Shown: one piece after another, positions 34,895 to 45,106 of the stretch
How positions within the stretch are numbered: position 1 is the stretch's first letter
Layout: each line of letters opens with the position of its first letter
NCBI RefSeq assembly: GCF_023806465.1
Contig: NZ_JAMSLS010000001.1
Location: 434,001-498,000 of the forward strand
Direction: 5' to 3'
Length of the DNA stretch: 64,000 nt
DNA from: Thermomicrobium sp. CFH 73360
GTDB taxonomy: Bacteria > Chloroflexota > Chloroflexia > Thermomicrobiales > Thermomicrobiaceae
Made by a program: the position numbers and the translations under genes
Notes under the pieces: generated by a model
The model's database searches: none
What the model was told of the DNA's origin: nothing
Seen by the model: the letters and a program-made list of their open reading frames with translations, nothing else

Positions 34895-35377
34895 GTGAGC
34901 ACGGTTCGTTTAACCGTCGTCGATCGCCACGGAACTGTGAGTTTCCTTGGTCCTGGGCACGTCATCAAAATGCTCACTGCGGCCTGCAGTCGCAATCCAA
35001 CCACCGTGAACGAACTTCTGGACTATGCAGCACCGTACGATAGCGATTTCGTCGAAACTGTTCGCACGGGACTTGCGATCTTTGACGAGCACAACACACC
35101 GGAGAATTCGAGTGCGTTTCACTCGGTCGCTACGATGCTCAGCCCAGAGCGCCTTCCACCCTTCCGCGTCATCGACGAGCTGACGCGGACACTCAGCCTC
35201 CAGCCAGTCGGCGTTGGGCTCGTGCTCTATAACCTTGAAGCGCGACGGATTGTCCAGCTTGTCAACCGTTACGGAGAACTCCTGCGCCAGGATCGTGGAC
35301 GCATCCGGCGAGGTGGCGAACCGACGCGTTTCTTGTACGCGTACCGCTTACCCGACGATTGGCGCATTCTCCCCTAA
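34895..35377 (+). CDS. Uncharacterised 160-residue protein
   Basis: A soluble protein starting STVRLTVVDRHGTVSFLGPG, with RFLYAYRLPDDWRILP at the C-terminus. The pattern alternates strands and helices (VNELLDYAAPYDSDFVETV, LQPVGVGLVLYNLEARRIVQ); there are no catalytic-looking motifs, membrane segments or metal sites. I do not recognise a family. Start GTG 34895 overlaps a GAGG-type ribosome site only loosely. Its stop overlaps tyrA (convergent) by four bases. Confidence 0.65.
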   Translation: MSTVRLTVVDRHGTVSFLGPGHVIKMLTAACSRNPTTVNELLDYAAPYDSDFVETVRTGLAIFDEHNTPENSSAFHSVATMLSPERLPPFRVIDELTRTLSLQPVGVGLVLYNLEARRIVQLVNRYGELLRQDRGRIRRGGEPTRFLYAYRLPDDWRILP

Positions 35378-36408
35378 TGCTGACGAGTCGATTTTCGCCC
35401 AGCCTGCCCCTTGTCCGGACGACGCCGAGTGATGAGTCCACCGAGAAACAATTGCTGGAGGTGCTGCCCCACCGACAGTTGCGAGAGCTCGCTGGCTGGC
35501 TCGTGTGGGGACTCCCCGGACCGCTGCTCGAGGACGGCCCACTCAATTCGCGCCTCGCGCGCCCGCTCGAAGGTCTCTCGAAGCTCCGCCAGCGCCTGCT
35601 CCGATCCGTCAGCGATCAGGTCACGCAGTTGCTGGAGTTCCCCGATCACTCTATCGAGCCAACGGACGATTGCGGAAGCGTTCGTCGCGCAAATATCCTG
35701 ATACATCTGCGGACTGCCCATGGCGAGCCGCGTGGTATCGCGAAATCCGCCCGCTGCGAGCTGGCGCATCTCGCGCCACGCCGCATCGCTGCTCGTCACC
35801 TGCATCAGCGTCACGGACAACAGGAATGGCAGATGGCTGATAGCTGCGACGAACGAGTCATGTTCCTCCGGATCAAGGAAGCGCGGCTCTGCCCCCAGTG
35901 CCTGAACCATGCCGAGCACCGTTTCGATAGCCTGCTGGCTTGCGGTGAGCGCGGGCGTAATCACCCACACCGCACCGCGGAACAGGTCGGCATCGGCTCC
36001 CTCGATGCTCTGCGTCTTCCCTGCCATCGGATGACCGCCGACAAAGTGCAGGCGAGCGGGCAAGAGCTCGCTGGCCCACCGCATCACCGCCGCTTTCGTA
36101 CTGCACGTATCGGTCACCACTGCCCCATCAGGTGCATGCTCAGCAATCGTTGTGAACACGTCGGGGACTGCACTGGGCGGTGTTGCAACAACGATGAGAT
36201 CAGCCCCCTCCAGCGCCTCCGTAAGGGTCCAAGTGGTCCGATCGACCGCCTTTATCCGCTTTGCCTCGTTCTGATGAAGGAGCTCGATATCAAACCCGAC
36301 AATGCGGAATGGGCTGGGACGTTGCCCGTTATCCGTTGCCCAGCGACGAAGACCGAGCCCTATCGATGCCCCAATGAGTCCCAAACCAACAATGGTTACT
36401 TGTTGCAT
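35374..36408 (-). CDS. tyrA: Prephenate/arogenate dehydrogenase
   Basis: A 344-residue NAD(P)-dependent enzyme for the tyrosine branch. Rossmann start QVTIVGLGLIGASIGLGLRR, cofactor strand RIVGFDIE, then ADLIVVATPPSAVPDVF, VVTDTCSTKAAVM, HFVGGHPMAGKTQSIEGAD (the catalytic H and substrate-binding region) and VAAISHLPFLLSVTL with the second conserved His. The C-terminus past residue 300 is a longer basic tail than usual. GGAGG lies six bases before the ATG. The other aromatic genes (pheA, trp operon) are 12-23 kb away. Confidence 0.93.
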   Translation of the reverse strand: MQQVTIVGLGLIGASIGLGLRRWATDNGQRPSPFRIVGFDIELLHQNEAKRIKAVDRTTWTLTEALEGADLIVVATPPSAVPDVFTTIAEHAPDGAVVTDTCSTKAAVMRWASELLPARLHFVGGHPMAGKTQSIEGADADLFRGAVWVITPALTASQQAIETVLGMVQALGAEPRFLDPEEHDSFVAAISHLPFLLSVTLMQVTSSDAAWREMRQLAAGGFRDTTRLAMGSPQMYQDICATNASAIVRWLDRVIGELQQLRDLIADGSEQALAELRETFERAREARIEWAVLEQRSGESPHEPASELSQLSVGQHLQQLFLGGLITRRRPDKGQAGRKSTRQH

Positions 36409-36454
36409 GTGTTCCTCCGGCCGCTTTGTTCTGTCGATCCTACCACACCAGCCA

Positions 36455-36949
36455 CTAGCGGCGGATCAGCTCCAGATCGACAGTCCGGATCCATCCGTCC
36501 CGCCCGTCAGGCAGTTCCAGGTGCAGCCATGTGGCATTTCCAACCTGTTCCTGCTCCCCGAGAAAACGGAGCTCCGTACCCGGCTCCAGCACCGCAACGA
36601 CCTGATACTGTGTTCCTGGTCCGCTGCGGAAGTTCACCTGGGAGCCCTGTGCCACCCGGTGTGTTGCCTGCCAGGCTGGGGTGGGGCTTGGTTGAGGCGT
36701 CACGACCGGCGTGGGGCTCGAGGCGGACCTCACCGCAGCTGCTGGTGACGCCTCGGGGGTCACGACGGACGTCGGCGTCGCCTCAGGCAGGCGAGAGACA
36801 AAATCGCTAAAGACTGGCGCAAGACGTCCATAGAGCCAGATGAATCCGGCAAGCGCAATGAAGATCGCCAATCCCATCGCCAGTCCCAGCCAAATCCCCG
36901 ATTGACGCGAGCGCTGCCGCAGTCGCGCCGAGAGCTCTTGATCAACCAC
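36455..36949 (-). CDS. Membrane-anchored bacterial SH3-domain protein
   Basis: A 164-residue single-pass protein (from GTG 36949). A membrane segment near residues 18-38 (GIWLGLAMGLAIFIALAGFI) is followed by a Pro/Thr/Ser-rich linker (ATPTSVVTPEASPAAAV, SSPTPVVTPQPSPTPAW) and a C-terminal SH3b domain (VNFRSGPGTQYQVVAVLEPG, ATWLHLELPDGRDGWI). SH3b domains on the outer face usually bind peptidoglycan or other wall parts. An ATG at 36988 is possible but lies only about ten bases from a likely TATACT box (37006-37011) and lacks a ribosome site, so the GTG is preferred. It may be cotranscribed with tyrA 46 bases downstream. Confidence 0.75.
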   Translation of the reverse strand: MVDQELSARLRQRSRQSGIWLGLAMGLAIFIALAGFIWLYGRLAPVFSDFVSRLPEATPTSVVTPEASPAAAVRSASSPTPVVTPQPSPTPAWQATHRVAQGSQVNFRSGPGTQYQVVAVLEPGTELRFLGEQEQVGNATWLHLELPDGRDGWIRTVDLELIRR

Positions 36950-37078
36950 TCCACCACTCCAGCACTCGCTCGACCACTCGGCCAGCATTCTTGTCCACGC
37001 AGCGCAGTATAGCGCAGCCTGCGGTAGACTCGTGACGAACGGAGCACGTTCCCGTGGCCGAACGGAAGGAGCGCACCG

Positions 37079-38578
37079 ATGGCAGAGTTCAAGAACTACA
37101 TCGGCGGCCGGTGGGTGGACGCCAAGAGCGGAGCAACCTTCGAGCGGCGGAACCCCGCGACCGGCGAACTGATCGGCACCTTCGCGAAGAGTGGTCCAGA
37201 AGATGTCGCCGCCGCCGTGGAAGCGGCCAAGGCAGCCTTTGACCGCTGGCGCAAAGTACCGGCCCCCAAACGCGGCGAGATCCTCTTCCGAGTCGGCCAA
37301 CTTCTTGTCGAACGCAAGGAGCAGTTGGCTCACGAGATGACTGAAGAGATGGGCAAAGTCCTCACCGAGGCACGAGGCGATGTGCAAGAAGCGATCGACA
37401 TGACGTTCTATATGGCTGGTGAGGGTCGCCGCCTGTGGGGTCAGACCACACCTTCCGAGCTCCCCAACAAGTGGAATATGACGCAACGGCGGCCAATCGG
37501 CGTGGTCGGCTTGATCACACCCTGGAACTTCCCGATGGCCATTCCGGCTTGGAAGATCATGCCCGCCCTGATCTCTGGTAACACCGTTGTCTTCAAGCCA
37601 GCCAGTTACACCCCGCGCTCCGCTGTTCGCCTTGTTCAGCTCTTTGAAGAAGCAGGTTTGCCACCTGGCGTGCTCAACCTCGTCCTCGGTACAGGTGACA
37701 CCGTGGGGACGGCGCTCGTCCAGCATCCCGACGTTGCGCTGATCTCCTTCACCGGCTCAAACGAGATCGGCCAGCAGGTCGCAGTCGAGTGCGCACGACT
37801 GGGCAAGCGTGTCTCACTCGAGATGGGCGGGAAGAACGCGATCATCGTCATGGAGGATGCCGATCTGCGCTTGGCACTGGACGGGATTGTGTGGAGCGCC
37901 TTCGGCACCTCAGGCCAGCGCTGCACGGCAGCCAGCCGTGTCATTGTCCAAGAAGCAGTCTTCCGCGAACTCGCTGACCAACTCGACGCACGCGTCAGCC
38001 GGTTGAAGCTTGGCAACGGCCTGGATCCGACAACCGACGTTGGACCACTCGTCAGCCAATCACAGCTCGAGCGGGTTCACCACTACGTGCAGATCGGCAT
38101 TGAGGAGGGTGCGCAGGTCCTGACCGGAGGACAGATCGCCCGCGAGGGGGAACTGGCACTCGGGCACTTCCACCAGCCGACGGTTTTTGTCGACGTGCGC
38201 CCGGAGATGCGCATCGCACAAGAAGAGATCTTTGGTCCGGTGACTGCGCTGATCCGCGTCCGCAGCTTGGAAGAAGCAATCGCGGTTTGCAACGGTGTCC
38301 GGTACGGTCTCTCAGCTTCGATCTACACGCGGGACATCAACAAGGCATTTCGGGCCATCGAGGACGTCCATACCGGCATCTTCTACGTCAATGCAGGGAC
38401 GATCGGTGCAGAGATCCATTTGCCGTTCGGCGGTACGAAAGCGACCGGCAACGGACACCGTGAGGCTGGCCAAGCGGCGCTCGACGTCTTCACCGAATGG
38501 CAGTCGATCTTTATCGACTACAGCGGCCGGTTGCAGCGTGCCCAGATCGACGTGGAGCAATTGACGGCAGACGACTGA
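37079..38578 (+). CDS. Aldehyde dehydrogenase (NAD(P)-dependent)
   Basis: A 499-residue ALDH-superfamily enzyme. [19 protein letters not shown] (cofactor site), [28 protein letters not shown] with the general base E248, [13 protein letters not shown] with the nucleophile C282, and [14 protein letters not shown] are all present, so it should be active. The substrate is not clear; it resembles semialdehyde-type members (alpha-ketoglutaric or aminoadipic semialdehyde dehydrogenases). GGAAGGAG stands before the ATG. A palindromic terminator follows. Confidence 0.9.
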   Translation: MAEFKNYIGGRWVDAKSGATFERRNPATGELIGTFAKSGPEDVAAAVEAAKAAFDRWRKVPAPKRGEILFRVGQLLVERKEQLAHEMTEEMGKVLTEARGDVQEAIDMTFYMAGEGRRLWGQTTPSELPNKWNMTQRRPIGVVGLITPWNFPMAIPAWKIMPALISGNTVVFKPASYTPRSAVRLVQLFEEAGLPPGVLNLVLGTGDTVGTALVQHPDVALISFTGSNEIGQQVAVECARLGKRVSLEMGGKNAIIVMEDADLRLALDGIVWSAFGTSGQRCTAASRVIVQEAVFRELADQLDARVSRLKLGNGLDPTTDVGPLVSQSQLERVHHYVQIGIEEGAQVLTGGQIAREGELALGHFHQPTVFVDVRPEMRIAQEEIFGPVTALIRVRSLEEAIAVCNGVRYGLSASIYTRDINKAFRAIEDVHTGIFYVNAGTIGAEIHLPFGGTKATGNGHREAGQAALDVFTEWQSIFIDYSGRLQRAQIDVEQLTADD

Positions 38579-38629
38579 ATCGGTGGAGACGCGCCTGCCC
38601 TTCGCGTCAATAGCCGACGAAGTACCGTC

Positions 38630-38653
38630 GCGGGCTCGGCATGCCGAGCCCGC
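38630..38653. terminator. Bidirectional terminator after the aldehyde dehydrogenase gene
   Basis: A perfect 24-base palindrome, arms GCGGGCTCGGC and GCCGAGCCCGC around AT, between two convergent genes. No T-run follows. Confidence 0.65.
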
Positions 38654-38697
38654 ATTCGCTTGTGAACCCACCGCCCCCTGGACAGCCCCGAGCGTTT

Positions 38698-39846
38698 TCA
38701 AGATTCCGCCGGGGGATCGAGGAATCGCCGCGGTGAAAAGCGGGCGGGGATCTCGTCTTCGCTCTCCTTTTCTACCGCCTCCGCGAGGACATCCGCGGTA
38801 ACCGGCGCTAACATCACGCCGAGGCGGAAGTGTCCGGCTGCAACCCACAGGTTTCGCCAGCCGGGTACTCGCCCGAGTATCGGCAGATCATCAGCAGTTC
38901 CTGGCCGCAGGCCCGCCCCCACCGCGTGGATTTCTTCTTGGAGAAGCGCTGGAGCAAGTCGCCGGGCAGTATCGATGCACTGCCAGAGTCCCTGAGCCGT
39001 CGGACGGGTCCCCCAGCGTCCTCGTTCAACCGTCGTCCCCACCCAGACTAGTCCGTCTGCCCGCGGAACCACATAGCCTGTCACACCCGGCGCACCGACG
39101 ATGTGTCGAGGTCGGCGAGTGCTTCCGTCGATTAATGCCATTTGTCCTTTCACGGGAACCGTCGGCAACGGTACACCCAACGGCGCCACGAGTTGCCCAG
39201 ACCACGCACCTGCCGCGAGCACGACAGTATCGGTCGGCAAGCGCTCGCGCGCTGTCTCCACCGCTACTACCCGTTCGCCAGCAACCTCAAGATGAACAGC
39301 AGCAGTATGCTCGAGGACCGTCGCCCCGTGGTGCTGTGCCCCAGCAAGGGCGGCCCGGACCAACTGCGGAACCAGAACACTCGCCCCGTCCTCAAGCAGG
39401 AGTCCTCCCTGGACGTGGACAGGTGCCAATGGCTCCGCTTCGCGGGTCGCCGGACCATCCAGCCATTCAGCGGTGAATCCCCGCTCTTCGAGCCACTGGC
39501 CAAGTTCCTGGAGTACAGTGACTTCCGCTTCAGTCTCAGCGAGCAGCAGCGTACCCCATTGCTGAAACCCAACCGAGAGCCCCGTCTCTTCCTGTAACGT
39601 CCCAGCAAGCCAAGGGTAGGACCGCAGGCTCCGCCAGAGTAGTTGTTGGAGCTCTATTGGATACTGACGCTGATCGAGGGGGCTCACAATTCCGGCCGAT
39701 GCTGCCGAGGCTCCATCGCCGATCGTCTCGCGTTCAATCACTGTCACTCGCTGGCCACGACGGGCCAGCACGTAGGCGATTGTTGCACCGATGATGCCGC
39801 CACCAATGACAATGACATCGGGATGCGGTTCCAGCCTCCTCGTCAC
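38698..39846 (-). CDS. FAD-dependent glycine/D-amino acid oxidase (ThiO-like)
   Basis: A 382-residue flavoenzyme. Dinucleotide fold PDVIVIGGGIIGATIAYVLA, then GDGASAASAGIVSPLDQ, TDTVVLAAGAWSGQLVAPLG, PTVPVKGQMALI, PRHIVGAPGVTGYVVPRADG and the end motif GLRPGTADDLPILGRVPG / LWVAAGHFRLGVMLAP. This is the ThiO glycine oxidase pattern, an enzyme that makes iminoglycine for the thiazole of thiamine, but no thiG/thiS are adjacent and no TPP riboswitch was found. GTG 39846 is taken as start (GGGGGAA before it); the frame extends further upstream without a ribosome site. Confidence 0.82.
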   Translation of the reverse strand: MTRRLEPHPDVIVIGGGIIGATIAYVLARRGQRVTVIERETIGDGASAASAGIVSPLDQRQYPIELQQLLWRSLRSYPWLAGTLQEETGLSVGFQQWGTLLLAETEAEVTVLQELGQWLEERGFTAEWLDGPATREAEPLAPVHVQGGLLLEDGASVLVPQLVRAALAGAQHHGATVLEHTAAVHLEVAGERVVAVETARERLPTDTVVLAAGAWSGQLVAPLGVPLPTVPVKGQMALIDGSTRRPRHIVGAPGVTGYVVPRADGLVWVGTTVERGRWGTRPTAQGLWQCIDTARRLAPALLQEEIHAVGAGLRPGTADDLPILGRVPGWRNLWVAAGHFRLGVMLAPVTADVLAEAVEKESEDEIPARFSPRRFLDPPAES

Positions 39847-39951
39847 GACTTCCCCCTTCCAGCGCTTACGGTGCGCTGCCGGTCGTCGAGAGCGAGCCTG
39901 GACGCTCTTGCGAACGATACCACGTGGGAACACAGCAGAGAACAATCCATT

Positions 39952-40652
39952 TCACCGCGGAACTGGACTGATCGCATGAATGCCGACGTTGACAAGAAGA
40001 GCCAAAATGAGTAGGACGATCCCCTACGCCAAGGCCATCGCAAAGTCGCCACGACTTGTCTCCAGGACGATCGCGGTCGTGAGAATCCGCGTCTGGCCGC
40101 GGATGTTCCCGCCCACCATCAGCGATGCGCCCACTTCAGTAATGGCTCGTCCAAACGCTGCTGCCGTGGCGAAACCGACGTGCGGCAAGGTCGCTCGCCC
40201 AAGCTCCCACCCGCATCGCACGGGACCAACTCCAAAGACACGTAACGCATCGAGGAGCTCCGGGTCGAGCAACTGGATTGCACCGCGCGTGATTCCCGCT
40301 GCGACCCGGAAAGCGACGATCCACTGGACGATCACCATGGCAAGCGGGGTATACAGCAACGCTACCGCCCCAAGCGGACCGCTCCGCCACAACAGGAGCG
40401 TGACAACGAGCCCGACCACGACTGGTGGAAGCCGTTATCCTGTGTTCACCAGCACGCTGAGCACACGCCCGCCGGGGAACCGACCAATGGCCAACCCGAC
40501 TCCAAGAGGAACCCCGTCAGTACCGCAAGCCCTGTCGCGAGGCCAGAGACGAACAGCGTCCGCTCCACGATCTCCACGAATGCGGGGTCAGCGGACAGGA
40601 TGAGACGAAACGCGCCGGTGAACCCCTGCCAGAACAACTCCACAAGACACAC
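39952..40652 (-). pseudogene. tupB: Decayed tungstate ABC transporter permease (TupB-like)
   Basis: Fragments of a TupB-type permease: LFWQGFTGAFRLILSADPAF and LFVSGLATGLAVLTGFLL; then, in another frame, GVGLAIGRFPGGRVLSVLVN; then PPVVVGLVVTLLLWRSGPLG, TEVGASLMVGGNIRGQTRIL (the EAA-type loop) and GIVLLILALLVN. Lesions I can place are a one-base frameshift near 40500, a TAA at 40435-40437 and a TAG at 40024-40026 inside the last membrane segment. With three independent breaks it cannot give a full permease. Confidence 0.8.
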
Positions 40653-41561
40653 CTGTTTCGGGCTGCGGCGTCACCGTAGGCACGCGAGCCGGGCGGAAGA
40701 GTGACTCACCATGGCGGTCAACGCCGAACGAGGCGATCACCTGCTGAGCCACCTGGGACACAAGGAAGCGAGCGAACGCCTCTGCGCCGCGTGCATTGAC
40801 ACGAGCAAACCGCGTTGGATTCACCGTGATGACATGGTAGGGAGTGATCAGCGCTGGATCACCAGCTGCGAGAATCACGAGACTGATACTGCTCCGGAAC
40901 GCGAGAAACGTCGCACGGTCACTCAACGTGTAGGCACGCTTCTGGTCGGCGAGCACGAGCGTCATACCCATGCCCTGTCCAGAGAGGATCTACCACGACC
41001 GGTCACGGGGATCGATACCTGCCTCTCGCCAGAGCCGCTTCTCCAAAGGGTCTGTCTCCGATCAGTCGTCCCGACTGACCCAGGTCGCACCAGTCGCCGC
41101 GATGCGACGCAGCGCATCGAACGCGGAACTCGCCTCACGCACATGCGCTGGATCGTCCGCAGGTCCGACAATCACGAAATCATTTGTCGCAACGAGAAAC
41201 CGCAATTGCCCATACCCCTCAGCCATGAACTGCTCCTCAGCCCCGGGAGCATGCACAAGCAGCACATCTGCTTCACCACGCCGCCCCAGTTCGAGCACTT
41301 GTCCCGTTCCGACTGCGATCACCTTCACCACATACCCCGTCTCTTCCTGGAAACGCGGCAGCAGCGCATCGAGTAGACCACTGTCTTGCACACTGTCGTG
41401 GTTGCCAGGATGATCGTGCCACTCTGCCCTTCCACCGTAGCCTGGGGAACGCCCGTTGGGGCCGTCCCATCGTGGAGCGATGACGCTGCCCTACCAGCAC
41501 ACGCAGTCAGCAGGACGAGGAGAATGATTACGACAGTTCCGAAGGTTACCGACACCCTCAT
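40588..41561 (-). pseudogene. tupA: Decayed tungstate-binding lipoprotein (TupA-like)
   Basis: Begins with a lipoprotein signal (FGTVVIILLVLLTACAG, Cys as lipidation site), then ILATTT; a frameshift near 41390 breaks the next motif, which continues as VQDSGLLDALLPRFQEETGY, VIAVGTGQVLELGRRGEADV and LLVHAPGAEEQFMAEGYG, the TupA anion-binding pattern. A TGA at 41062-41064 falls in the VSRDD-SETD loop and a TAG at 40990-40992 before ILSGQGMGMTLVLADQKRAY. Periplasmic tungstate/molybdate capture would be lost. No ATPase gene (tupC) is seen next to the pair. Confidence 0.8.
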
Positions 41562-41645
41562 ACCAAGGATCGATCCGCACCAGTACGGCTGTCGGCGAGT
41601 GTACTCGGCAACGAGCGCATTTCGCTGTTCCTCCGTGCTGGTGAC

Positions 41646-42533
41646 TCAACCGGAACGTGGCGTCCCAGACAGACCAAGCATGCTTGCCAATTCCTGGATC
41701 AGCGCGATATGTGCACGCGGCGAAGGAAGGCCGAGTCCCATCGTATTGATGCAGAGATGCGTCGCCCCGAGTTCGCGCCACGCCTCGACATCCTGCAGCC
41801 ACTCGCCACGCGGTACCTGTGCGAGTGTCAGCCTCCCCTCGATCCCAAAGGCCGCTGGGTCGCGTCCGTTTGCGCGCACCCACTCCCGGAGTTCGTCAAC
41901 CATCGCACGGAGTTCGGGGGTCGGTCTCCACTGCGGCATCCAACCATCCGCCAGTCGGGCTGCGCGCCGCCGCGCGGCCTCCGACATGCCACCAAGCCAA
42001 ATCGGGATTGGGCGCTGGACAGGAAGCGGATTGAGTCCAACGGCCGGAAGGTGGTGCCAGCGTCCCTCGTAACGTACAATCGGTTGCGTCCAGAGCAGAC
42101 GCAAAACCTCGATTTGCTCTTCCTCGCGACGGCCGCGCGTGTGGAAATCCATACCAAGGGCAATGTACTCTGCCTCGTTCCAACCGACCCCAACACCCAG
42201 CCGTAAGCGACCACCAGAGAGAACATCGACCTCTGCCGCCTGCTTGGCCACCAGAACAGTCTGCCGTTGTGGCAGGATAACAACGCCTGTCACGAGTTCG
42301 AGCCACTGTGTTACCGCCGCAAGGTAACCGAACAGCACGAACGGCTCGTGGAACTGGTGCCCAACATGGTAAGGCCCTCTCCATCCCGGATACTGGGCGA
42401 GATCAACGCCGACCACATGCTCGTAGGTGAGAATATGGGTATAACCGAGTTCCTCAGCAGCTTGCGCGTACTCGCGAATCACGCTCGGATCACTTCCGAT
42501 TTCCGTCTGGGGGAAAACGAGCCCGATGCGCAT
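41646..42533 (-). CDS. LLM-class (F420-dependent type) oxidoreductase
   Basis: A 295-residue luciferase-like TIM-barrel enzyme starting MRIGLVFPQTEIGSDPSVIR. Family marks are EELGYTHILTYEHVVG, LELVTGVVILPQRQTVLVAK, QAAEVDVLSGGRLRLGVGVG and WLGGMSEAARRRAARLADGW. It is a second member of this class in the window and not closely similar to the one at 21.4 kb (different length, loops and C-terminus). Substrate and cofactor (F420 or FMN) unknown. ATG 42533 has GAGGAG before it; longer frames upstream lack a ribosome site. Confidence 0.87.
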   Translation of the reverse strand: MRIGLVFPQTEIGSDPSVIREYAQAAEELGYTHILTYEHVVGVDLAQYPGWRGPYHVGHQFHEPFVLFGYLAAVTQWLELVTGVVILPQRQTVLVAKQAAEVDVLSGGRLRLGVGVGWNEAEYIALGMDFHTRGRREEEQIEVLRLLWTQPIVRYEGRWHHLPAVGLNPLPVQRPIPIWLGGMSEAARRRAARLADGWMPQWRPTPELRAMVDELREWVRANGRDPAAFGIEGRLTLAQVPRGEWLQDVEAWRELGATHLCINTMGLGLPSPRAHIALIQELASMLGLSGTPRSG

Positions 42534-42682
42534 GACCGCTCCTCTCTGGTTCATTGCCTGGGGAGTGTAGGACGGTACCAACTCATCCGCTCGGCACGAC
42601 TCTGCATATGACACGCCTGGACAAGATCCACTCTGGGAGAGGCAAGCACCTCCCGAGTAAGGCGCGCTCCTTCACGTATCCG

Positions 42683-45106
42683 TCATCTCTGAGAATTCGC
42701 ATCCCTGCTCGCCTCAGTCGAACGCGAGCGCTTGCCTGCTTTCACTCCTCCCTCACTGGAGGGCGACAACAGCCCCGAAGACGATTGCTCGGGAGGCGCC
42801 AAAAGCAGAAGCTCGAGTGCCTGCTCCACCGTCTCGACCCAATGCACAGTGAACCTTCGTGTGACAGTGGCGGGGAGGCTTGCTACCTCGGCTTGGTTTC
42901 TCGCCGGTGCAAGGAGCCCTCGAAGGCCGGCTCGCTGTGCTGCGAGCACCTTCTGTCGTAGTCCACCAACCGGCAACACGCGACCGCGCAGTGTAATCTC
43001 TCCGGTGACGGCAAGATCGCTCCGCACTGGACGCCCTGTCAACGCCGACACGAGCGCGACGACCAGTGCAAGGCCAGCGGATGGTCCATCTTTCGGCAAC
43101 GCCCCCTCGGGCAGGTGGACGTGGAGATCCATCCGTTCCGCAAAATCCGGTGCAAGCCCGAAGTGGCCCGCATGTGCCCGCACCCAACTCAACGCCGCCC
43201 GAGCCGACTCTTGCAGCACCTCGCCAGCTTGACCCGTCACCTCAAGGTGACCACGTCCCGGCATGGCCAGTACCTCGACCGGCACGAGCGTTCCACCAAG
43301 TAGCGTCGCGCCAAGTCCATAGGCGACCCCGACCTGCGGCTCCGGAAAGACCCCCAACTCTTGATAAGGCGCCGGACCCAGATAACGACGCATAACTGCC
43401 GGTGTCACCCGCCGACGTGGCAGGCCCTCATTCGCGTTCAGGCCACGCTCGACCATCTCCCGCGCCACCTTTCGACAGAGTGCTGCGAGCTGTCGTTCCA
43501 ACTCGCGGACACCTGCCTCGCGCGTGTAGCCGCGGATAAGCTCGTGCCAAGCCGTATCGGTCAATTCCAACGCGCGCTCGGGAAGCCCATGCAGCGCAAG
43601 TTGCCGTGGCAGAAGATGACGACGTCCGATTTCTCGCTTTTCGTCTTCCGTGTACCCCTCGATGACAATCGCTTCCAGCCGATCCCGGAGTGGGCGTGGC
43701 AACGGCGCCAAGGAGTTGGCCGTCGCGATGAACAGCACCCGCGAGAGGTCGAGCGGCACATCAAGATAATGATCGACGAAATGCCGATTCTGCTCCGGAT
43801 CGAGAACCTCAAGCAACGCAGCCGCAGGATCACCGCGATAGTCCGTAGCGAGTTTGTCGAGCTCGTCGAGCAAGATCACCGGATTGCGTGTCCCGGCGCG
43901 CCGCAGCGCCTCAACAATCCGCCCCGGATAGGAGCCAAGATAGGTGCGGCGATGGCCGCGAATCTCCGCCTCATCCCGTATGCCACCGAGACTCACCGTT
44001 ACGAACCGTCGCCCCAGCGCCTCAGCAATCGAGCGTGCCAAACTTGTTTTGCCGACACCCGGCGGTCCGACCAAACAGAGAACCGTACCACTCCCGCTCT
44101 GTTCACCCGTCAAAGCACGCACGGCAAGATAGTCCAGTAGCCGCTCCTTTACTTGCTCGAGGCCAAAGTGGTCACGCTCGAGAATCGCGCGCGCCCGGGC
44201 GAGTTCTACCGTTTCCGGCGTCTCGACCGCCCAAGGAATGCTGAGGACGGTCTCAATGTAGGTGCGCGCGACGGTCGCCTCCGCTGCAGACTGCGGCATG
44301 CGTGCCAAACGGTCGATCTCCTGTTCGATTCGCTCGACCACCGCTGGAGGAGCACCGCACTCAGCCAGCCGACGACGCAGCCGTTCAGCCTCCTCACGCG
44401 CCTCATTGGCTTCGTCGAGCAGGGCCGCAGGCTCGGCGCTCGGACGGCTTGGTACTGGCCCTGCAGCGGTCGGTGGCTCAACGACAGGCCGCCAGCGTGC
44501 CAACTCCCGCTCGATCAGTCCGGCAAGTTGTTCGAGCCGTTCGAGCGGATCGACGAGCTCGAGAAGACGTTGTCGATACGGGAGGTCACGGACAAGTTGC
44601 GTGGCCAGGAGATCTGCAAAGCGATCAGGGTCATCAGTGGTCTCGAGTACGCGGAGCGTCTCGCCGTCTGGCAGACCAAGCTGTCGCTGGAGCTCGCCAG
44701 CAAGCGCACGCACGCGCTCGACTGCGGCAAACGCAGCTGGCGTCACATTCGGGAGCAGCTGCTCCACCCGAGCCTGCGGAGCAGCACCTGCCATGTCGAC
44801 GGCGAGCAATCGGACACGCCGGAGCCCCTCCAAACGAACCTGCAGCCGTTGGCCAGCTTGGGGTTGGGCCTCGGCAACGCGGGCAAGCGTCCCAACTTGA
44901 TGCACAAGCTGATCACCACTCCGTCCATCGGCAAAGACAACCACGACGAGGGCAGCCTGCTGTTGGCGCGCGAGTTCCACCGCACGGAAGGCTTCTGCTC
45001 GCCCGATGGCGAGGGTGACAGCATTCCCCGGGAACAGCACCGCACTCTGCAGGATCAGGAGCGGATAACGAGACGCATACACATCGGCACGGCTCACACT
45101 CGCCAT
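42683..45106 (-). CDS. lon: ATP-dependent protease Lon
   Basis: An 807-residue cytoplasmic AAA+ protease. N-terminal LAN domain (YPLLILQSAVLFPGNAVTLA, residues about 10-200), coiled linker, AAA+ module with Walker A LVGPPGVGKTSLARSI and Walker B NPVILLDELDKLA, sensor and GYTREAGVRELERQL, then the protease domain with LPEGALPKDGPSAG (catalytic S676) and GGLRQKVLAAQRAG (K719, the usual 43 residues later). Length and parts are complete. ATG 45106 is chosen for GCGGAGTG upstream. Confidence 0.96.
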   Translation of the reverse strand: MASVSRADVYASRYPLLILQSAVLFPGNAVTLAIGRAEAFRAVELARQQQAALVVVVFADGRSGDQLVHQVGTLARVAEAQPQAGQRLQVRLEGLRRVRLLAVDMAGAAPQARVEQLLPNVTPAAFAAVERVRALAGELQRQLGLPDGETLRVLETTDDPDRFADLLATQLVRDLPYRQRLLELVDPLERLEQLAGLIERELARWRPVVEPPTAAGPVPSRPSAEPAALLDEANEAREEAERLRRRLAECGAPPAVVERIEQEIDRLARMPQSAAEATVARTYIETVLSIPWAVETPETVELARARAILERDHFGLEQVKERLLDYLAVRALTGEQSGSGTVLCLVGPPGVGKTSLARSIAEALGRRFVTVSLGGIRDEAEIRGHRRTYLGSYPGRIVEALRRAGTRNPVILLDELDKLATDYRGDPAAALLEVLDPEQNRHFVDHYLDVPLDLSRVLFIATANSLAPLPRPLRDRLEAIVIEGYTEDEKREIGRRHLLPRQLALHGLPERALELTDTAWHELIRGYTREAGVRELERQLAALCRKVAREMVERGLNANEGLPRRRVTPAVMRRYLGPAPYQELGVFPEPQVGVAYGLGATLLGGTLVPVEVLAMPGRGHLEVTGQAGEVLQESARAALSWVRAHAGHFGLAPDFAERMDLHVHLPEGALPKDGPSAGLALVVALVSALTGRPVRSDLAVTGEITLRGRVLPVGGLRQKVLAAQRAGLRGLLAPARNQAEVASLPATVTRRFTVHWVETVEQALELLLLAPPEQSSSGLLSPSSEGGVKAGKRSRSTEASRDANSQR

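Noticed and set aside
38698-39951. TPP riboswitch upstream of the ThiO-like gene
   Set aside because: No CTGAGA-type conserved core is present in the upstream stretch.
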